From positions 1 to 10,108 of the forward strand of contig DDLU01000298.1 of assembly GCA_002340305.1 (NCBI GenBank): a DNA stretch of 10,108 bases, read 5' to 3'. Made by a program: the position numbers and the translations under genes. This document shows, one piece after another, positions 1 through 6,926 of this stretch. Each line of letters begins with the position of its first letter. Position 1 is the stretch's first letter. Below the pieces are notes generated by a model. The model worked only from the letters and a program-made list of their open reading frames with translations, made no database searches and was not told the DNA's origin. Source of the DNA: Desulfovibrio sp. UBA2564 (GTDB taxonomy: Bacteria; Desulfobacterota; Desulfovibrionia; Desulfovibrionales; Desulfovibrionaceae).

Positions 1-2173
1 CCTGATGACCTTCATTATCATTTACTGCCTTAAATCCATCCAGATCAAAAAAAAGCAGCCCCACCGGCCGTCCTGTTCTACGGCTGCGGTTAATTTCACG
101 GGCCAGCAAAGTATTAAACTGGGTATGGTTATAAAGGTCGGTCAACCCATCAAATATAGCCTGACGCTTAAGCTTGTCTTCCAGTCTGCGAATAGCACTC
201 AGATCACGGGCAACAATAAGACTCTTTTCTCCAGAACCGGCCAGCTTATTGATCACAAACTCAAAAGGACGGCCTGCGGTATCGGTCCTCTTCAAAAGGA
301 CTTCTGCAACAGTCTTTTCACGTTCAAACATTTCCGGTCCCCAGCGACCGGTAAATGTATCACTGGGAGTTGCAATATCGAAAATATTGCGTCCCAAAAA
401 CACTTTGGAAAAACGGGAAGATGCGTAGGTAATATTGCCGCGTTTATCAACTGTAAGCACTACATCACGCATCGAATTCACAAGGCCTTCAAGGAAATCA
501 CGCTGCTTGAGGGCCTGAATCTGGCTCTCAGACATCTCCCTGATATCTTCCATAACGACTGAGATCACATGCTCGTCACCACGGGGCTGCTTATATGCGG
601 ATACGTAAAGGCAAGCATCGCGAGGCATTCCTCCAGTCCTGAGGCTGACGCAGATAATTTTACTGAAAGAACTTTTTTCATCTCCGGCAATAAAATCCTC
701 CCAGCTGTCACCCATTCCGGCCCCGACACCAAGTTTGAAAAGATCGCCGAAATTTTTAGTCCCGGAAATAGATGCCCCCCCCAAGAGGCGAACCATCTCC
801 TCGTTCATATCAATCAAATCACCCTGATTATCGAGGGTAGCAACCCCCAAAGGCAGGGTCTCAAGAGTCTCAGCACGATCTTCGATCAGGTGCTGCTTTG
901 CGCAGTAATGTTCGTAGGCCTGTCCGATGAAACGAAAATAAAGCTTGAGATTCTTTCTGTCTCTGGAATTAATTCCTCCGGGACTGAATCGAAATCTGCC
1001 GAAAAGGATATTACGGCTGACAATATCTTCGCCTTCTCCATTTTTTTGCCATGGAATTTCATCTACGGGGCAATTCTTTGCCACCGACTCCAGTCCATTT
1101 TCAGCACCCACCCGATAAAATTTATATTTATCCGTATGCGGAGATTTGAGAGCCAATTCCCAATCAACAATATCCCAGCTCAGTTTGAGGTGCCTGCCGA
1201 TTGTGCGGGCAATGGAATCAATCCCGCCCTCGGCAGTGAGCAATTCCAGACTCAAAAAGTAACTGGACTGCAAACTTTTGATGGAATGGTTATAGAAATG
1301 AGAATCAGTGCCCTCCCCGGACATACCGAGAATTTTGAGCATGGATTGAAATTTAGTCCGACAGACATCCCTGAATCCCTCAATATCTTCCTCATCCACA
1401 TTAAGAGACCGCTGCAACTGAACTTCAAATTGCAGAACATTGAAAGGGGCGGAACTACTGCCAAGCTCCATCTCTGCCCATCTGGTAGCCAGAATAACTG
1501 CCTGGGTAGGCATGTCGAAAGTATCTATTTCATCAATGGAATGGTGGTGCTGTAGGTAAGAACAATCAAGATTGTCCATTTTCCAGCGAGTCAGCAACAA
1601 CTGACTGAGTGCACCGTGATTCATGCCCCAGATTTCATTTTCAGATTCATCCTGTCCCGGAACAGAGCGGGTGACCAGATCTTTCGAAATTCCATCAGGA
1701 AGCTCTTCGGGAGCGGCACAGCGCAGAAAAAAAAGAGAAATATCTTTCAGCAGACAGCAAAGATAGACTTTATCACTTTGCTCAGGACAAATACGTGATG
1801 CGATGAGCTGAGCGGAAATTGCCCCCCAAACGGTGAGCATCCAGTCATTATAACTCTTGTAGGTGTCCAGTTGCAGCTGGTTGCAGATATGCTTTTGGTA
1901 AGTGACAGTCACCGCAAGATTAAGCAGCTCGCGGGTCCCAAGCACAACAGCAGCCCTTTTGAAATCAGTAATTTCCTGCGAAAGTCCGTAAAAAGGAGAA
2001 TTAACGAGGTTAAGTATGGTGATGGACAGGACAGGGTCCATACCGATAATCTTGCCCAGCACAGCAAAATCAGGCTCAGGCTTGGAAGCCTCCTGCATCA
2101 GCTGGAGCATAACTGGAGGAAAGCTGAGTTTCATCATTAATCGTGGTGATTCAAGAATATCATCCAGACTCAT
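1..2173 (-). CDS. HDOD-PAS-PAS-GGDEF signalling protein (C-terminus cut by window edge)
   Basis: I translated this frame by hand: it is open from the ATG at 2173 to base 1, giving 724 visible residues with no stop, so the 3' end lies outside. Residues about 15-210 form an HDOD domain, with the hallmark run DPVLSITILNLVNSPFYG at 46-63. Residues 250-425 are an unassigned, possibly GAF-like sensor. Two PAS-like domains follow (about 434-545, with ETLPLGVATLDNQG; about 557-665, with MRDVVLTVDKRGNITYAS). A GGDEF domain begins near 668 (FDGLTDLYNH at 674-683) and reaches FFDLDGFKAVND at 708-719, whose D710 is the usual metal ligand. The GGDEF signature loop is beyond the window, so cyclase activity cannot be judged. 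The start is set by GGAGGAG seven bases upstream. The gene lies 27 bases after the prenyl synthase, so it is probably the last or a late gene of that operon. Likely role: cytoplasmic signal protein making or sensing c-di-GMP; the input signal is unknown. Confidence 0.88.
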   Translation of the reverse strand, partial: MSLDDILESPRLMMKLSFPPVMLQLMQEASKPEPDFAVLGKIIGMDPVLSITILNLVNSPFYGLSQEITDFKRAAVVLGTRELLNLAVTVTYQKHICNQLQLDTYKSYNDWMLTVWGAISAQLIASRICPEQSDKVYLCCLLKDISLFFLRCAAPEELPDGISKDLVTRSVPGQDESENEIWGMNHGALSQLLLTRWKMDNLDCSYLQHHHSIDEIDTFDMPTQAVILATRWAEMELGSSSAPFNVLQFEVQLQRSLNVDEEDIEGFRDVCRTKFQSMLKILGMSGEGTDSHFYNHSIKSLQSSYFLSLELLTAEGGIDSIARTIGRHLKLSWDIVDWELALKSPHTDKYKFYRVGAENGLESVAKNCPVDEIPWQKNGEGEDIVSRNILFGRFRFSPGGINSRDRKNLKLYFRFIGQAYEHYCAKQHLIEDRAETLETLPLGVATLDNQGDLIDMNEEMVRLLGGASISGTKNFGDLFKLGVGAGMGDSWEDFIAGDEKSSFSKIICVSLRTGGMPRDACLYVSAYKQPRGDEHVISVVMEDIREMSESQIQALKQRDFLEGLVNSMRDVVLTVDKRGNITYASSRFSKVFLGRNIFDIATPSDTFTGRWGPEMFEREKTVAEVLLKRTDTAGRPFEFVINKLAGSGEKSLIVARDLSAIRRLEDKLKRQAIFDGLTDLYNHTQFNTLLAREINRSRRTGRPVGLLFFDLDGFKAVNDNEGHQ

Positions 2174-2200
2174 AGCTACAGCTCCTCCATTTAGTCCCAC

Positions 2201-3169
2201 CTATTTTTTCCTGGTCAGCACAAAATCTGCAGCTTGCTTAAGCACCTGCTTTTCTTCGCCTTCAGGAAGAGGATCCAAGCACGACTTGGCTTTTTCAACA
2301 TATTCCGCAGCGTAAGTTCTGGTTCTGGCTCCCAGTCCGTGTTTCCGTATCCCGGCAAGAACATGCTCACGCTTATCGTCCGCCAAAGTGCGGTTCTTGA
2401 TTTCAGCAAGTAACTGCTCTGCTTCTTTTTCTTGTAGCATTTCAAGGTAAAGAATCAAAGGCAAAGTAATTTTACCTTCCTTGAGATCGCCACCTTCCGG
2501 TTTCCCGGTATCATCAGAGGGTGATTCGTAATCAAGAGCGTCATCAACAAGCTGAAAGGCGATACCCATGTTTAAGCCGAAGTTACCGACGGCATCTTCC
2601 ATAGCGCGGTCATCGGAAGCGAGAATAGCCCCGAGTCTGCAAGACGTTTCAATCAAACGCGCGGTCTTACCTATGATTATATCCATGTAGGTATCACGAT
2701 CCATAAGCGGTTCGGAAATATGGGCAATCTCTAGAATCTCACCTTCAACAGTTGCCATAATGCCGGAAGCAAGCACGGAGCTGATACGCGGTTTGCCATA
2801 ATCTGCACCGATCCTGTTAGCTAGAGCGAGCAGAACATCCCCGGCAAGAATGGTCTCGGTAGTACCGAAAACGATATGGGAAGCCTCTACGCCACGGCGC
2901 AGATCGGCATCATCTAAAATATCGTCATGGAGAAGGGTCGCGGCATGGAGCAATTCCAGTGAGCCGGCCAGAGGATAGATATCGTCCTTTCCGTAACCCA
3001 GCCCCCGGGCGGAAAGAATTGTAAGCACCGGGCGAATCCTTTTGCCCGGAGCAAGCAGAACATGTCTTGCTACGTCCTTAACCAACCCCTCAAGTTTATC
3101 GGTTTCCTGATCGAGGAAATCGTTAATAAGAGGCAGTTCCTTTTTAAAATAGGCTAATAACTCAATCAT
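2201..3169 (-). CDS. ispB: All-trans polyprenyl diphosphate synthase (long chain, probable menaquinone side chain)
   Basis: A 322-residue isoprenyl synthase of normal family length. It condenses isopentenyl diphosphate onto an allylic primer in the cytoplasm. Visible motifs: GKRIRP at 42-47 (substrate binding), first Asp-rich motif D82-D83-x-x-D86 followed by R91-R92-G93, GKT at 167-169, and second Asp-rich motif D209-D210-x-x-D213 in FQLVDDALDYE. The residue five before the first Asp is Ala (HAATLLHDD), not aromatic. In this family that fits a long-chain enzyme rather than a farnesyl or geranylgeranyl synthase. It follows mqnB by 50 bases and ubiE is in the next operon, so the product is most likely the menaquinone tail; exact chain length cannot be read. 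The ATG at 3169 has only a poor Shine-Dalgarno, but no alternative in-frame start exists in the gap. The octaprenyl-type symbol is by family resemblance. Confidence 0.92.
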   Translation of the reverse strand: MIELLAYFKKELPLINDFLDQETDKLEGLVKDVARHVLLAPGKRIRPVLTILSARGLGYGKDDIYPLAGSLELLHAATLLHDDILDDADLRRGVEASHIVFGTTETILAGDVLLALANRIGADYGKPRISSVLASGIMATVEGEILEIAHISEPLMDRDTYMDIIIGKTARLIETSCRLGAILASDDRAMEDAVGNFGLNMGIAFQLVDDALDYESPSDDTGKPEGGDLKEGKITLPLILYLEMLQEKEAEQLLAEIKNRTLADDKREHVLAGIRKHGLGARTRTYAAEYVEKAKSCLDPLPEGEEKQVLKQAADFVLTRKK

Positions 3170-3219
3170 CCGCGTATGAATTATCCCGGTTGCGAAAGAA
3201 CAAGAACAGTCTTTGGAAA

Positions 3220-3918
3220 TTATCTGACCAAAACAGAGCAGGCCCGGCCCAATTCAGCAAGGGCACCGCGCAAATCCCAATCATCACTATCTCTTGATCC
3301 TACAAGGTTTGAAACAGTCCGCACCTGACATAGCTCCACCCCAACAAGAGCGCACACATAAGCAGCCGCAAAACCTTCCATATTTTCTAAATCCGCCGCA
3401 TAATCATTTCGGTATGCAGCAGCCCCCTCAGCCGTAGCGGTCACCCCACTCACGGTCAAAGACACAGCTTCGGGCAGTTTTTCGAATCGGTCAAGTCCTG
3501 ATTCAAAAAGACTTTTTCCTGAAACGAGTTCAACTTCGTTCCAGACCGGATTTCCGTCAATCTCCGCGAGGCTGAACCCCAGCCCTTTTGGATCGACCTG
3601 TCCATCCTTTTTCAGCCCGTATTCGGGCCAGATTTCTTTTCTGACCACACAGGCGGAGCAGAGGGGGAACCTTTCAGGATTGAATGTCCCGGCGATCCCT
3701 GCCAGCACAACAACTCCCACATCATTCCCGGCCAAAACCCGCCCGAGAGCAAAAGATGTATTAATTACCCCAATTCCAGTTACCAGCAACAGCCCGGGAC
3801 GATCACCGAACATAAACTCAACAGGCCTGCCCTGCTCCAAACGAGGCAGCTCGCAGACACCGCCGAGCGCGGCTTTCATCTCCTTGGCTGTTGCCGTAAC
3901 AAAAAGAATCGGTTTCAT
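3220..3918 (-). CDS. mqnB: Futalosine hydrolase (menaquinone biosynthesis)
   Basis: A 232-residue nucleosidase of the PNP/MTAN superfamily. MqnB cleaves hypoxanthine from futalosine to give dehypoxanthine futalosine, a step of the chorismate-to-menaquinone futalosine route in the cytoplasm. Visible motifs: TGIGVINTS at 47-55, AGIAGTF at 73-79, VSGVTATA at 157-164, ENMEGFA at 178-184 (ribose-binding Met-Glu-Gly), and the C-terminal block VRTVSNLVGSRDSDDWDL at 199-216, whose SN-x-VG-x-RD...W pattern points to MqnB rather than MTA/SAH nucleosidase. It starts 14 bases after the sugar dehydrogenase stop, with a weak GAAG ribosome site, so translation is probably coupled within the operon. The other futalosine genes (mqnA, C, D) are not in the window. 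A general MTAN-like nucleosidase is the main alternative. Confidence 0.9.
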   Translation of the reverse strand: MKPILFVTATAKEMKAALGGVCELPRLEQGRPVEFMFGDRPGLLLVTGIGVINTSFALGRVLAGNDVGVVVLAGIAGTFNPERFPLCSACVVRKEIWPEYGLKKDGQVDPKGLGFSLAEIDGNPVWNEVELVSGKSLFESGLDRFEKLPEAVSLTVSGVTATAEGAAAYRNDYAADLENMEGFAAAYVCALVGVELCQVRTVSNLVGSRDSDDWDLRGALAELGRACSVLVR

Positions 3919-3932
3919 AATCTTCAGAAAGA

Positions 3933-5243
3933 CTACAGTCTCCAGTGCCTGATACCGGCTTCGTCCAATTCCTTGCGGTCAAAGAAGCACTTAACATCAA
4001 TGATCAGAGCGTTGTCAGGATTTCTGAACCAGCCCTTGATGGTGTCAAGATCAAGTTCACGGTATTTATCGTGGGACACAGCAAGAATCACTGCTTCGAG
4101 ATCCTTAAAATCTTCAAAAGAAGAAGTGGTAATGCCGTATTCTTCAACAGCTTCCTCAGGATCAGCGTAAGCATCGTGGATAAGAACATCCACACCGAAA
4201 GATTCCAGCTCATCCACAACATCAACAACCTTGGTGTTGCGCAGGTCAGGAACATTTTCCTTGAAGGTCAGACCGAGGATGCCGACTTTAGCACCCTTGA
4301 CCTTGCTATCTCCATCAATCATCTGCTTAACAGTGGTGTCAGCAATGAATTTACCAACGGAGTCATTGATCTTACGACCTGCAAGAATAACCTGCGGATG
4401 ATGTCCGATCTCTTCCGCTTTGGTGGTCAGGTAGTAAGGGTCAACACCGATGCAGTGTCCACCGACCAACCCCGGACGGAAAGGCAGGAAGTTCCATTTG
4501 GTTCCTGCTGCTTCCAGAACATCAAGGGTATCGATATCCATCTTATCGAAGATCATGGATAGTTCGTTCATCAGCGCGATGTTGAGGTCACGCTGGGTGT
4601 TTTCGATAACTTTGGCAGCTTCAGCAACTTTGATGCAGGAAGCGCGGTGGGTTCCGGCAGTGATGATGGAAGAGTAAAGTTGATCCAGCAGATCAGCTAC
4701 TTCGCCATTGCTACCCGCAACAACTTTAACGATGGTCTGCAGGGTGTGCTCACGGTCACCGGGATTGATACGCTCGGGAGAATAGCCGACGCCGAACTCC
4801 TCACCATATTTGAGGCCGGACTTTTCTTCAAGAATGGGAACACAAATATCTTCAGTGAGTCCGGGATAAACAGTGGACTCGTATACAACAACGGAACCTG
4901 CGGACATATTCTCACCAACCATTGTGGAAGAACCTACAACCGGCTTAAGGTCAGGGTTGCGTGCCTCATCAATGGGAGTGGGAACTGCGACAATGATCAG
5001 TCCGCAATCCTTGAGCAGGGAAGCGTCGGTACTGAATTCGACATAGTTGTGGAAATCGTTTTCCAGAACTTCGTTGGTACGGTCCCAACCTTCTTTCAAT
5101 TCTTTAACGCGTTGTTCGGAAATATCGAGACCCAAGACTTTGAATTTACGGCCAAGGGCAACTGCCAGAGGCAGGCCGACATAGCCGAGGCCAACTACCG
5201 CTACTGTGGTTTTCTTTTCAACAATGTCAGAAAATTTAATCAT
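3933..5243 (-). CDS. tviB: Nucleotide-sugar dehydrogenase, TviB/WbpA type (UDP-HexNAc 6-dehydrogenase)
   Basis: A 436-residue UDP-sugar dehydrogenase with all three family domains. It oxidises C6 of a UDP-sugar to a uronic acid in two NAD-dependent steps. The N-terminal Rossmann fold shows VGLGYVG at 17-23. Further motifs are VPTPID at 87-92, YESTVYPGLTE at 121-131, YSPERINPGD at 154-163, the central helix Lys in KVAEAAK (205-211), the catalytic Cys264 in GGHCIGVDPYYL (261-272), and GLTFKENVPDLRNTKV at 324-339 before the C-terminal UDP-binding domain. The SPERINPGD and CIGVDPYYL forms fit UDP-N-acetyl-hexosamine dehydrogenases (TviB, WbpA) better than UDP-glucose dehydrogenase; the exact sugar is not certain. 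AAAGGA lies nine bases before the ATG. It is the first gene of the operon. No glycosyltransferase is adjacent, so its link to the menaquinone genes may be only transcriptional. Expected product use: capsule or O-antigen uronic acids. Confidence 0.9.
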   Translation of the reverse strand: MIKFSDIVEKKTTVAVVGLGYVGLPLAVALGRKFKVLGLDISEQRVKELKEGWDRTNEVLENDFHNYVEFSTDASLLKDCGLIIVAVPTPIDEARNPDLKPVVGSSTMVGENMSAGSVVVYESTVYPGLTEDICVPILEEKSGLKYGEEFGVGYSPERINPGDREHTLQTIVKVVAGSNGEVADLLDQLYSSIITAGTHRASCIKVAEAAKVIENTQRDLNIALMNELSMIFDKMDIDTLDVLEAAGTKWNFLPFRPGLVGGHCIGVDPYYLTTKAEEIGHHPQVILAGRKINDSVGKFIADTTVKQMIDGDSKVKGAKVGILGLTFKENVPDLRNTKVVDVVDELESFGVDVLIHDAYADPEEAVEEYGITTSSFEDFKDLEAVILAVSHDKYRELDLDTIKGWFRNPDNALIIDVKCFFDRKELDEAGIRHWRL

Positions 5244-5384
5244 AACTTATTGTCCTTTATTACTTAAATAACAAAATAAGCCTTCAAAACACTTGCATAA
5301 TAATTCCGGCCTGAAAAATTAATAAACTAACTCTGTTCCGTAAGGGTGGACATAATCAACCTGCGCATATACAAAGCAACTATT
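5244..5384. other. Divergent intergenic region
   Basis: This A/T-rich 141-base gap separates the minus-strand dehydrogenase operon from the plus-strand DUF2065 gene, so it must hold the operon promoter and probably a plus-strand promoter. The best minus-strand -10 I see is TATTAT (5297-5302), but the hexamer 17 bases upstream is a poor -35. On the plus strand TTGCAT (5293-5298) has no well-spaced -10. Neither is called as a promoter. Confidence 0.4.
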
Positions 5385-5594
5385 ATGCATATTGATTGGT
5401 CCTTTCTACTGTCCGCCCTTGGTCTGGCCTTCATTATTGAAGGGATTCCCTATTTCGTTTTTTCTGAGCGCATGCCCAGAATCCTTATTTCTATTATTGA
5501 GCGTGGCCCAAGGCAATTACGCATTCTCGGTCTCATCGCCATGATATTCGGCCTGCTGCTTATCTCTTTCGGGCAATCGCTTTCCGATTTATAG
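5385..5594 (+). CDS. Small inner-membrane protein, DUF2065 (YjeT-like)
   Basis: A 69-residue protein and the only convincing plus-strand gene. It has two hydrophobic stretches: a first helix around FLLSALGLAFIIEGIPYFVF, and a second around LRILGLIAMIFGLLLISFG, joined by a short basic segment with PRILISIIERGPRQLR. The ALGLAFIIEGIPYF pattern with an in-membrane Glu-Gly, and the length, match DUF2065 proteins such as E. coli YjeT. Function in that family is not known. A GTG at 5346 would add 13 residues but has no spaced ribosome site. The ATG at 5385 lets the protein begin just before the first helix, as in the family, though its ribosome site is also weak. The stop is two bases from the ubiE stop on the other strand, with no terminator between. 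Confidence 0.75.
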   Translation: MHIDWSFLLSALGLAFIIEGIPYFVFSERMPRILISIIERGPRQLRILGLIAMIFGLLLISFGQSLSDL

Positions 5595-5596
5595 TG

Positions 5597-6328
5597 CTAC
5601 TCTTCAATTTTCTCAGCAACGTGAATGTAAACAATCCCTGAAAGAAGCGGGATAAACATCACACGTCCAAAACCTGCTTCGCGCAGTTCCTCAGCAAGAG
5701 CCCTTTCATCCGGAAAAGCCCGGATAGTATCCGCCAGATAGGAATATGCACCGGAGTCACCGGAGACAACCTTACCCAGCATGGGCAAAACTTTGTTGAG
5801 GTAAAAATTGTAAACACCCTTCCAGATTTTTTTACTCCCTGAACCGAATTCCAGAATACAAAACCTCGCACCGGGCTTAAGAGTTCGCAACACCTCTTTA
5901 TAGCACTCTTCGCGGGGCAGGATATTCCTGATTCCAAAAGAAATCGTAGCTCCATCAAGACAGGAATCCGGCAGGGGGAGAACTCTTCCATCCGCCTGAA
6001 CAGGAGCAAGACTCTCGCTACGCGCGGCATGTTTGCCTTCAAGTTTCTTAGCCTTTCCGCAAGCGAGCATCTGGTGGGTATAATCCATGGCCAGCACCTT
6101 TACATCCGGGTACTGCCGTAAAAGTTCCACGGAAACATCAAGGGTTCCGGCTGCCAGATCAAGCACCAGACCTTCTTTGCCCGGACGGACCAGCTTTACC
6201 TGACGATAACGCCAGTAGATATCCTGCCCGGCACTTAAAAAATGGTTCAGGAAATCATACCATCCGGCAATCCTGCCGAACATGTCCCTGACATTTTTGC
6301 CGTGTTCCTGATGGGATTTCTGCGCCAT
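5597..6328 (-). CDS. ubiE: Demethylmenaquinone methyltransferase (UbiE/MenG)
   Basis: A 243-residue class I SAM-dependent methyltransferase that methylates demethylmenaquinone at C2, the last step of menaquinone synthesis, at the inner face of the membrane. The UbiE signature is clear: YDFLNHFLSAGQDIYW at 24-39 (YDxxNxxxSxxxDxxW). SAM motif I is VLDLAAGTLDVS at 55-66, FGIRN is at 131-135, CILEFG at 157-162, and AYSYLADTIRAFPD at 184-197. One oddity: motif I reads GTLD where E. coli UbiE has GTGD. The ATG directly follows the stop of the small upstream gene (TAG-ATG), and its ribosome site (AAGGGAGAAG) lies inside that gene, so translation is coupled. Since the other quinone genes here are futalosine-pathway, menaquinone rather than ubiquinone is the expected substrate. 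Confidence 0.93.
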   Translation of the reverse strand: MAQKSHQEHGKNVRDMFGRIAGWYDFLNHFLSAGQDIYWRYRQVKLVRPGKEGLVLDLAAGTLDVSVELLRQYPDVKVLAMDYTHQMLACGKAKKLEGKHAARSESLAPVQADGRVLPLPDSCLDGATISFGIRNILPREECYKEVLRTLKPGARFCILEFGSGSKKIWKGVYNFYLNKVLPMLGKVVSGDSGAYSYLADTIRAFPDERALAEELREAGFGRVMFIPLLSGIVYIHVAEKIEE

Positions 6329-6526
6329 CTATCGAGCTTCTCCCTTGCCGTCTACAGAATGCTTTTCGGCAAGCTTGGTTTCCTGCTCAACAACAGAAGC
6401 AACCACATCAGCGTGGATGGCATTAAAGTGCTCAGAAAAATTGGAGGGGGAAATTCTTCCTACCTCGATAAATTTTACTACGATTTCCTTAGCGACCTGC
6501 AAAGCCTGTTTCTGAATCTTTTCCAT
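6329..6526 (-). CDS. Small helical protein of unknown function, coupled to ubiE
   Basis: A 65-residue reading frame starting MEKIQKQALQVAKEIVVKF and predicted mainly helical and soluble, with no Cys, no Trp and no membrane segment. A good ribosome site (AAGGA, eight bases before the ATG) and a stop that abuts the ubiE start show it is a real gene in the ubiE operon. The segment VAKEIVVKFIEVGRISPSNFSE faintly recalls the N-terminal helical part of Ros/MucR regulators (a run ending in Val-spacer-Pro/Ser before a second helix), but the zinc finger is absent; this is only a resemblance. The function is unknown. Confidence 0.7.
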   Translation of the reverse strand: MEKIQKQALQVAKEIVVKFIEVGRISPSNFSEHFNAIHADVVASVVEQETKLAEKHSVDGKGEAR

Positions 6527-6550
6527 AATGTATATCCTTGATTAGGCTTG

Positions 6551-6607
6551 AAAAACCCCGCCCGGTGGGAAATGGCCACGACCTCCACAGGTAGGGCGCC
6601 GGGCGGG
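6551..6607 (-). terminator. Intrinsic terminator ending the structured RNA, just upstream of the ubiE operon
   Basis: On the minus strand CCCGCCCGG (6607-6599) pairs perfectly with CCGGGCGGG (6565-6557), nine G/C pairs, followed by GTTTTTC (T run 6555-6551). The 33-base loop is long and holds its own small hairpin ACCT-gtgg-AGGT (6592-6581). The plus strand has an A run after the stem, so termination is in the minus direction only. The T run stops about 12 bases before the Shine-Dalgarno of the 65-codon gene, so ubiE expression from upstream promoters must pass it. Confidence 0.7.
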
Positions 6608-6851
6608 TAAAAAGAAGAAAACCTGTAAAGCACCCTTCTTTTGTGAGGCTCTTTAGCATGAGACCCACAAATAGTCGACCCGCTTTTTTTAATGCCCCCG
6701 GCAGCTAGGGAAGAGGAAACATTTGATTCGACCCCTTCCCAAAACTCACCCCTGCGGGCATTTCCCTTCCCTCAACCCCTTCAAAACCTTTTATTAAGAC
6801 TTCGCCTCTAGGGTGGGTAAACCTTGTGGCATAGGCTTTTTCTTTTTTCCC
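6605..6851 (-). ncRNA. Candidate structured RNA (6S-like rod or ubiE leader); family not identified
   Basis: The two halves pair in order as a rod. The closing helix is 6609-6616 with 6840-6847, then 6618-6624 with 6833-6839 (one bulge at 6617), flanked by GGG/CCC (6605-6607 with 6849-6851). A second helix follows: 6631-6636 with 6810-6815, then 6645-6649 with 6804-6808. A symmetrical open region of 41 bases on each side comes next (6650-6690 and 6763-6803). The upper helix is 6691-6697 with 6756-6762, then 6701-6704 with 6752-6755. The apical helix is 6708-6716 with 6732-6740, closing a 15-base loop. Positions 6621/6836 and 6714/6734 would be A-C mismatches on plus but G-U pairs on minus, so the minus strand is favoured. 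No long reading frame with a ribosome site is present. The rod with a central bubble resembles 6S RNA in outline, though it is longer than usual. I see no convincing promoter. tRNA, tmRNA, RNase P and SRP signatures were looked for and not found. Confidence 0.5.
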
Positions 6852-6870
6852 ACGCAGTTACATAAATCAA

Positions 6871-6904
6871 ATCGGTCCGGCGGACAGGTGTCCGGCGGAC
6901 CGAT
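6871..6904. terminator. Long hairpin behind the acidic-protein gene (probable terminator)
   Basis: A 16-bp inverted repeat with one internal mismatch and a two-base loop starts 22 bases after the stop codon at 6927. On minus it is followed only by TTTGATTT, and on plus by an A/T-rich run, so it is a weak U-tract terminator or an mRNA 3'-end stabiliser. It is built from two copies of GTCCGGCGGAC (6875-6885 and 6890-6900), each nearly palindromic, so two small hairpins are an alternative fold. Confidence 0.55.
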
Positions 6905-6926
6905 CTAAATAACTTTATTTTAAATA

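Noticed and set aside
569..1555. A 328-codon plus-strand open frame
   Set aside because: It is antisense to the HDOD-PAS-PAS-GGDEF gene, whose domain motifs are clear in the minus frame; the plus translation shows no motif.
4647..5267. A 206-codon plus-strand open frame, with another at 3945-4562
   Set aside because: Both are shadows of the nucleotide-sugar dehydrogenase, which has every catalytic motif intact on the other strand.
5346..5384. GTG at 5346 as the start of the DUF2065 gene
   Set aside because: The purine-rich AAGGG touches the GTG with no spacing, and the extra 13 residues are polar and not expected in this family.
6678..6690. T run on the plus strand that could end a plus-strand terminator
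   Set aside because: No stable hairpin immediately precedes it on the plus strand, and no plus-strand gene leads to it.
6717..6740. GGGGTCGAATC on minus resembles a tRNA or tmRNA T-arm
   Set aside because: The 3' side does not pair as a T-stem and no acceptor stem or CCA lies at the right distance; the segment is better explained as the apical helix and loop of the rod RNA.
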